Positions 57,911 through 64,000 of a stretch of DNA of 64,000 nt are shown one piece after another. A program made the position numbers and the translations under genes. The stretch is from Geosmithia putterillii (taxonomy: Eukaryota > Ascomycota > Sordariomycetes > Hypocreales > Bionectriaceae), in contig FYEU01000312.1 of NCBI GenBank assembly GCA_900188575.1, forward strand, positions 439,920-503,919, given 5' to 3'. Position 1 is the first letter of the stretch. Every line of letters starts with the position of its first letter. The notes beneath the pieces are model-generated. The model had not been told where the DNA came from. It made no database searches and saw only the letters and a program-made list of their open reading frames with translations.

Positions 57911-58331
57911 TGACATATGTGCGCCTAACCGAGCGTGACGAGAGGGCCTCGGTGGTAGAGGCCACCGGAAGCATATTCAAAGAGCTTATTACCGTGTTTG
58001 TTTACTGGGCGTCATGTTGGGGTGTTGTTGCACATTCAGAGATTCTAAAACAACACTGTTTTTTTGTATCATACACTGGGCAGGCGGAGACAAGTCTTAT
58101 GAGAGTGGTGTAATATGATTTGAAGCAATGGTTATGCATACTGTTCTGTGATTCCATGCTTGTGCTCGACTCTATGAACGATGCTGAGGGCAAAGGAAAG
58201 CCTTGGAAGGCAAAGAGATCTATCTATGACATGTGTGAAGATGTAAAATGCAGGGCTAGAAAAGAGTATGGACTAGGAAAGAAGACTAATCGAACAGGGA
58301 GTTATAGAACAGGACGGGGGAGGGGGGAGCT
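57911..58331. other. Convergent 3' region, PFS2 / NUC1
   Basis: 421 bp that should contain both 3' UTRs. Nothing else seen. Confidence 0.6.
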
Positions 58332-59348
58332 CTATGCCTTGGGGGACGGCTTGGCAAAGGCCTTTTGCCTGTCCGCGTACTCGCGGATGACCAGAGAGCA
58401 AGTGGTGTCGGCACAGAGCCTCTTCCTCCTCTGCGGGGGCAGCTTGGAGGCGAACTCGAGGCCGCTGGCACGCTCGACGGCCTCGAGGGGCACCTCAAAG
58501 TCGGTGATGGGCTTGTCGTTGGAGATGGGGGCGTTGGGCAGGACAAAGGCTCCCAGGGCGACGTTGCCGCCCTTCTTGCCGTCCTCGGCGAAGATGACCT
58601 TGTAGAAGTGGGTGGGGACGGCGACGGAGGGCGGGCTGCCGATGACCTCGTACTTGACATACCACTTGTTGTCGGCCGGGTCGCGGCGGGGCAGGTAGAG
58701 CGGGCCCGTGACGATGCGCACCGAGGGGTACCGGCCGGTGAGGCGGCGGCAGAAGTCCTCAAAGTGGGCCCAGTAGTCGCGGTTGAAGCCCTCGCCGACC
58801 TGGGGGCACATGTTGGTCAGGAAGAAGGTCTCGTCCATAGCGGCCTGGGACCAGCGGCAGTCGGCGGCAGGGACCTGGTGGCCGCGGTCGTAGCCGCTGC
58901 GGAAGTAGTCGCGCAGCAGGGCGCGGTGGGCCGCAGGCACCGCCTCGTCCTCGACGAAGGTGCTGCCCTTGCGATCGCCCTCGCGGCGGGCCAGCGACTC
59001 GGGGGTGATGTGCTCAGCTACCCAGTGGGGGTTGCGTGTGCGACGGTCGTAGCTGGACACCAGGGCGCTGCGGGCAGCCAGGTCTGCCACCGGGCCCGGG
59101 AAGCCGTACTCGAACAGGCCGGACGGGTCGACGGGGGCCTTGGACTTGGCCAGGGCAGCGGCCGCGGCCGCGGCGGGCACGGGGGGAGGGATACCGCCCA
59201 TGCTGCCGGTAGTAGAAGTAGTGGTCGTGGTCGTGGTGGTTGTGGGAATGTTGGACTTGGGGTCTCCTCGGAGAGAGTATGCTGCTGCCGTGATAGCTGC
59301 GCCGCCTCCTGCACCGAGGGCAGCAATCATAATCATGGACTTGGACAT
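58332..59348 (-). CDS. nuc1: Mitochondrial DNA/RNA non-specific endonuclease NUC1/EndoG
   Basis: Single exon, 338 residues. The catalytic DRGH motif is at 154-157 (SGYDRGHQVPAADCRWS) with H157 as general base, followed by the metal-site region MDETFFLTNMCPQVGEGFNR, where N168-type Asn chemistry is expected. Upstream is the family NPHWVAEHITPESLARR. The N-terminus MSKSMIMIAALGAGGGAAIT fits a mitochondrial inner-membrane or intermembrane-space signal. It is followed by a nine-Thr run and an Ala run before the folded domain at ~75. NUC1 is a Mg2+-dependent nuclease of mitochondria, linked to mtDNA degradation and programmed cell death. Confidence 0.95.
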   Translation of the reverse strand: MSKSMIMIAALGAGGGAAITAAAYSLRGDPKSNIPTTTTTTTTTSTTGSMGGIPPPVPAAAAAAALAKSKAPVDPSGLFEYGFPGPVADLAARSALVSSYDRRTRNPHWVAEHITPESLARREGDRKGSTFVEDEAVPAAHRALLRDYFRSGYDRGHQVPAADCRWSQAAMDETFFLTNMCPQVGEGFNRDYWAHFEDFCRRLTGRYPSVRIVTGPLYLPRRDPADNKWYVKYEVIGSPPSVAVPTHFYKVIFAEDGKKGGNVALGAFVLPNAPISNDKPITDFEVPLEAVERASGLEFASKLPPQRRKRLCADTTCSLVIREYADRQKAFAKPSPKA

Positions 59349-60779
59349 GTTGGCGAAGGTCGGGGGGAACTGGCTTCTGGGGGGGTTCTGCCTTTTTGTT
59401 TGTTCGATGTTCGAGGGTGGTAGGGGGCGTTGTGGGAGACGGTCGGGTTCAGAAAGATAGAGATGAGGCTTGTCCCGGTGCCGAGTTCACGGGTTGACAG
59501 TCTCTCATGTGGTGTTGGCGATGTGACTTTTTTTTCCCTTGGGCGTTTGTACCCGCGACGTTGGGGTCACGCTGGTGGAGCACCAGGCACGGGGGTGCCT
59601 CAAGCGGCTTAGAGGCGCTGGGCTCTTGGAGGCTGTGGCTGACAGCTATTAGTGGTGTCGAGGTAGAGTTTGGGGCCAGGCCAGGGGGAGGCGCCACTGT
59701 AAATGCCAATGTAATCCGCTGTAATGGCCGGCTGCTCAGTGGCTCTGACCCTGTTGCCTGGCGTTCATTTAGTGATGTGCGTGGTGATGTAAGCGCTGTA
59801 ATTTATTCCGCGTCAGGGTCTTGCGGGGTCCTCACGCGCCGGCGTGACTCTTCTCATGCAGCACGGGGAGCCAGAACTCATCTCATTGCTCAGACGAGGC
59901 TTTCACTGAGAACAGTGAACAACTAAGAGTCATGAACGATGTACATCGTACAGGGACAAGTTGGAACGGTAGAACAAGTAATAATACGACTCATGCATCA
60001 TTAGATTATGTTACATCGAGGCCAGAGACCAAAGGACAGTGCCGTCCTCCATGTAGATTACCGTCCGTAACCTTGTAACCTGTGACAGCCGCTGAGAGTC
60101 TCAACAATGGTCAGCATCCAGTCGATGAGAGAAGACGGCAACAAGCAGGCCAGTTCGACCACTCTCATTCACAGCACCTACACTTCGCGACATATCAAAC
60201 AAAACAAAACAAAAAAGTCAACTGCCGTTGCTGACACTGAGGCCATATAATGCGTCTTATAACGAGTACGGAGCACCACGATGGAGACCGTGTCTCAGTG
60301 GCGGGAACCTTGATGGCTTCGCTCATCCTTCTCCGCAACCAGCCCAGCTAAAAAAAAAAGGCGCCGCTGGCGGCCACCGCCAACTTCCGACCGCCCCCAA
60401 AGCTCTCTCACTCAGTCAGACTATCATACCAGACGACGACCGAGTTCCACACCATGAGAATCATCCCGCTTCATCGGCCTTGATAGAACACCGGAGCACT
60501 ATCAGGTGGCACCAGGGCTACGAGGGGAAACCACAGACCCTTTTCTTCTTGCAGACCAAGACGGAAAAATCACACACAGCACACACACGCCGCAGCCTGC
60601 CGGGAAAAATCGACGTCATCGCCCACGACGCGTCGCCAAGACTGCGTTGCCCAAGTCGCAGTACCTACTCGTCTAGTACTCGCACATCGCCAAAACTCGC
60701 CCTTCAACTCAAAAGTGGTTCCAGAAGAATCGTCATTGAGACTTGGTGTCACCTATCGACCTCGTGAAACTGCGTCACC
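59349..60779. other. Divergent intergenic region, NUC1 / zinc transporter
   Basis: 1.4 kb with both promoters. It contains A-runs near 60200 and 60350 but no coding exon. A zinc-responsive element for the transporter could lie here; I could not identify one. Confidence 0.55.
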
Positions 60780-62578
60780 ATGGCATTCTCAACGTCCGAA
60801 CTAGACAATGACACCCGCGGTTGGATTCTGTCCTTTATCAGCGGTCTGGGTATGTTTGAGCATCATCACGATATACCTTCAATGTCATGAGAGAATGTGC
60901 GTCCCAAGGGCCCCATGCTAACTTGCGCAGCTTGCGTCTTTGGATCCAGCGTCATCTGCGTCGATGCCATTGTCCGCCTCTTCCCCGGCAGGCGATCCTT
61001 TCGCGTCGAGGAGAGCACCGTGTTCCAAGCATGCTCTCTCAGTCTGAGCTTTGGCGTCATGGTGTGTCCACCTCCAGTCCTTACTCTCTCTCCCTCTCTC
61101 TTTGTGATTTTCAAGAGCTGACATCCCTCCAGCTCTTCACGTCACTCTACAGCATGCTGCCCGAGTCAAAGGGCTACCTCAAGGGTGACGGCTGGGCTGA
61201 CCAGCCCGCCGGTCTCGTCATCATGGCAGGCTTCATTGTCGGCTTCTTCGGCATACAGGTCATCTCGCGCCTGCTGCACCGCTACATCCCTTCGCACGTA
61301 GTCGACTGCACGCACAGCCATGGCCACAGCCACGGCGGCCACGACCACGGCCACGAGCATCAAGGGGAGGGGGATGCCACATCATCAAGCAAGACCGGTG
61401 GCCAGCCGCGAGACCGGAGCAGGACCCTCTCGCGACCCAGCCGCCCGCGTCACAGGACGACAAGGCGGCAACCTCTGGACAGCAGCATCCGCCCCGTCGA
61501 GTCCACGCCTCTGCTGAGCAGCAACGACCACCCCCACCACCACAACGGCGCCATCGGCGGACCGGCAACGACAGCGACGGGAGCCGTGCTGACTGAGCTC
61601 CCCGACGGTGGCAGACGCCCGTCCATGGTGCAGGTGCAGAGCCGGGTCATGTCGTTCGTCAAGGACACAAAGACCAACTGCGACGCGCAGGGATCGTGCT
61701 ACGGCTTCACCGACCCATGTGGGCAGGAGTGCTACAAGCACCTCCGCCATGGCAACGGACAGGCCACCACTGTTCTCCGGGCGGCCACCGTGCCTCTGGT
61801 GCCGGGGCCGGGGCCGGGACTAGACCACAGCCACATCCACCACCACGGCCATGCTCACTTCGACGGCGCTGGCGCCGACGATAACGACAACGACTCCTCT
61901 GTTGTGTGCAGCACCAGCCGGGCAACGTCGCGGGATCCCGCCCACCTAGAAGAGTCGGAGTCGGAGTCTGAGGAGCATGAGCACCACGATCACGATGGTA
62001 TTCACGAGCACTCCAACGGCCACAGCCATGACCATGACCATGACAACGACATCGAGGCCCAGCAGCATCACCACCACGTCCCCACCAACGCCTTCCTCTC
62101 TATCGGTCTGCAGACCTCCATCGCTATTGCGCTGCACAAGTTCCCCGAGGGCTTCATCACCTACGCTAGCAACCACGCCAACCCGGCGCTGGGCTTCAAC
62201 GTCTTCATGGCCCTCTTCATCCACAACATCTCCGAGGGCTTCGCCATGGCCCTACCTCTGTACATGGCCCTCGGGTCGCGCTGGCGCGCCATGCTCTGGT
62301 CCACCCTGCTCGGCGGGCTGAGCCAGCCGCTTGGCGCGGGAATAGCCGCCCTGTACTTCCACCTCCTCGCCGCTGGCGGCGGCGATGGCCACGCTGCGGC
62401 GCCCGACCCCGTCGTGTACGCCTGCCTGTTTGCCGTCACGTCGGGCATCATGGTCAGTGTGGCGCTGCAGCTGTTTGTCGAGAGTCTGAGTCTCAATCAT
62501 GACCGGAACCTGTGTACGTTCTTCGCCTTCCTCGGCATGGTCCTCCTGGGTGTTAGCAACGCCTTGTTCAGCCACTGA
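60780..62578 (+). CDS. ZIP family zinc transporter, Zrt3-like
   Basis: Three exons: 60780-60849, 60931-61061, 61133-62578, in frame, 548 residues (yeast Zrt3 is ~500). The start CACCATGGC gives MAFSTSELDNDTRGWILSF. TM1-3 lie in the first ~115 residues (ACVFGSSVICVDAIVRLF, SLSLSFGVMLFTSLY, GLVIMAGFIVGFFGIQVI). Two His-rich cytosolic stretches follow: HSHGHSHGGHDHGHEH near 128-143, and another before TM4. The ZIP metal site is clear: HKFPEGFITYASNHAN in TM4 and HNISEGFAMALPLYMALG in TM5. Zrt3 exports zinc from the vacuole to the cytosol; the homology suggests that role, the substrate is inferred. Confidence 0.93.
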
Positions 62579-62966
62579 TGAGGGTCATTGTCTTTCTTCT
62601 TTCTGTTTGTTTGGGATTCTTTACTTGCATGCACATTATGTTTTTATATACTAGCACTGCTACTTTACTACTACTGTCGGATGGTCTGCATGGGTCACGG
62701 GCATAGATCTTGGTTTAACACCATAGAATAACCAAAGGTTTCACAGCACATGAATTATATCGTTCCATTTTATTTAGACATGGCTTGTTACCATTTCAAT
62801 CCCAATTCATAAGTCATTACCATAACGCCATGCAGATCTAGTATACCCGTCAAATAAACCCTTTACCAAATGCCCCTTTTCAAATCATGAGTGGACGCGT
62901 GAGCGTAGCGATGGCCCCCCTCCGAAGGGAAATCTTGAAGGAAATCCCAGCAGACCGAACACTGCC
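62579..62966. other. Convergent 3' region, zinc transporter / TFIIIA-like gene
   Basis: 388 bp, AT-rich, with both 3' UTRs. Near 62890-62930 there is GTGAGCGTAGCGATGGCCCC, a weak resemblance to the end of the GC-rich repeat. Confidence 0.55.
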
Positions 62967-64000
62967 TCAGAATCCCAAAGAAGGGTCGACGGGCTGGTCG
63001 GACGCGAGATCATCGCGTGCGAGGAGGAGGATATTTGCCTCGTCGTCGCGCCAGTCGTCGCCGTCTTGGCGATCGTAGTCCATGTCGGCCGCAAAGATGT
63101 TTTCGTGGTCGTCGTCGTCATCGTCAGGCCAGTTGTAGGCAAAATCGTGTTCCAAGTCAAACTCGTCATTCTTGGCATCATTGTCCATGCCGAGAAGAGA
63201 GTTGAGCAGGGCATCTTGCTCTGCTGCTGCGGCGGCGGCGGCCTCTGCTGCCCCGCCGAGTACCGCCGGCTTGGCGGCCGGGGCCGACATACGGACGCGC
63301 TCCTGGCCGAGGTGCACGTGGCGGACGTGGTCCTCGAGACGGGCCTTGCTGGCGAAGCCGTGGCCGCAGGCGTCCGGGTGGTCGGGGCCCCAGCCCTGGA
63401 CGTCGATGTCGACCTGGCCGCAGACGTAGCGGAGGCCCTGGTGGGCGGTCCGGACGTGGTTGTTGCAGTTGGAGCGGCGGGTGAAGGCCTTGTCGCAGGC
63501 GGGGAAGTAGGGGCAGCGGACGGTGCGGCGGTCGTCGAGAGAGCGGCCCGAGTGGTGGGCCTCGACGTGGCGCTCGAGCTCGGCCTGGGAGGCGGACTTG
63601 AAGTCGCAGAAGATGCAGTTCTGGTGCTCGCGCTTGATGTGGGCCTGGAGGAGGGCCTGGGTGGTGAAGCCGACAGGGGCAGCGGCGGCGGCACCTTTAC
63701 CCTCACCCTCAGCACCAGCATCGCCGCCTGTGGTAGCCGCCGCACACTCGGCACACCAGAACCTGGGCTCGCCGTGCTCGCGGTCAACGTGGCGACGCAG
63801 CGAGGCGCGCGAGTCAAAGGCTGCGTCGCACCCGGTCTCGGGGCACGCATGAGTAGGCAGACCTTGATGGTCGCGGCGGACGTGCTTGGCCAGGGTGTCC
63901 CTCTTGCGGAAGCTCTGTCCGCAGTCCTGGCAGCGGAAGCGGTCGGCGCCCTCGTGGACAGCCTGGTGGCGTTTGAGGCGGGTGCCGGTGACGAAAGACT
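62967..64000 (-). CDS. TFIIIA-like C2H2 zinc-finger protein, 3' part
   Basis: Partial; continues past the right edge. 343 residues are visible, with stop at 62967. About seven C2H2 fingers can be read in order: a cut one (FVTGTRLKRHQAVH), FRCQDCGQSFRKRDTLAKH, HACPETGCDAAFDSRASLRR, one with a long Gly/Ala insert between its Cys and His pairs (FWCAECAAATT...ALLQAHIKREH), NCIFCDFKSASQAELERH, VRCPYFPACDKAFTRRSNCN and a last one with a long loop (YVCGQVDIDVQ...CGHGFASKARLEDH). A low-complexity, acidic C-terminus follows, with LLNSLLGMD. The chain of fingers and this tail match fungal TFIIIA, which binds the 5S rRNA gene and 5S rRNA. Another multi-finger regulator cannot be excluded without the N-terminus. 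Confidence 0.75.
   Translation of the reverse strand, partial: SFVTGTRLKRHQAVHEGADRFRCQDCGQSFRKRDTLAKHVRRDHQGLPTHACPETGCDAAFDSRASLRRHVDREHGEPRFWCAECAAATTGGDAGAEGEGKGAAAAAPVGFTTQALLQAHIKREHQNCIFCDFKSASQAELERHVEAHHSGRSLDDRRTVRCPYFPACDKAFTRRSNCNNHVRTAHQGLRYVCGQVDIDVQGWGPDHPDACGHGFASKARLEDHVRHVHLGQERVRMSAPAAKPAVLGGAAEAAAAAAAEQDALLNSLLGMDNDAKNDEFDLEHDFAYNWPDDDDDDHENIFAADMDYDRQDGDDWRDDEANILLLARDDLASDQPVDPSLGF

Noticed and set aside
62885..63850. 321-codon frame rich in Arg/Pro/Ser/Thr on the minus strand
   Set aside because: Out-of-frame shadow of the zinc-finger gene; the true frame has the Cys/His pattern and ends at 62967.
9816..64000. A functional RNA/ribosome gene cluster
   Set aside because: Many genes concern RNA biology, but they are on mixed strands, with separate promoters and unrelated genes in between. 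No sign of co-regulation in the sequence.

Overview
The window is nuclear DNA of a filamentous ascomycete (Pezizomycotina, most likely a Sordariomycete). The evidence is short 50-300 nt introns with GTRNGT donors, CTRAC-like branch sites and YAG acceptors, GC-rich coding exons, and fungal gene families (Zn2Cys6 regulator, TSC10, URB2, NRDE2, PEX8). I do not assign a genus. I modelled 20 complete genes and 2 genes cut by the window edges, and resolved introns by checking that reading frames join.

Left part (1-20.5 kb): the 3' end of a probable NNF1 kinetochore gene, a PH-domain protein, a 6.7-kb gene-free stretch, a G3BP-like NTF2/RRM protein, the ribosome assembly factor MRT4, U1 snRNP 70K, mitoribosomal protein mL43 and triosephosphate isomerase. 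Middle (20.5-34 kb): a C2H2 regulator with an unusually long intron, a Zn2Cys6 regulator with a 14-nt exon, and a conserved protein of unknown function. All three are separated by long intergenic regions. Right part (34-64 kb) is denser and mostly housekeeping: MIC10 and URB2 (divergent), TSC10 and NRDE2 (divergent), phospholipase C, PEX8 and TMEM170 (divergent), isoprenylcysteine methyltransferase, a DGAT1/SOAT acyltransferase, PFS2, NUC1/EndoG, a Zrt3-type zinc transporter, and the 3' part of a TFIIIA-like zinc-finger gene.

There is no operon, secondary-metabolite cluster, intact transposon, CRISPR array or recognisable tRNA. Many genes concern RNA or ribosome biology (G3BP, MRT4, U1-70K, mL43, URB2, NRDE2, PFS2, TFIIIA), but they look like ordinary scattered housekeeping genes, not a system.

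The least explained signals are non-coding. One is a dispersed GC-rich repeat of about 50 bp (four copies). Another is a strongly over-represented 9-mer, TACGGAGTA/TACTCCGTA, placed at 18 sites, all outside coding exons and sometimes in tandem or palindromic form. The third is a set of odd splice structures: an intron directly after the URB2 start codon, a 14-nt exon, a 1.25-kb intron, and a hairpin plus direct repeat inside a U1-70K intron. I see no clear evidence of a new protein-based system.
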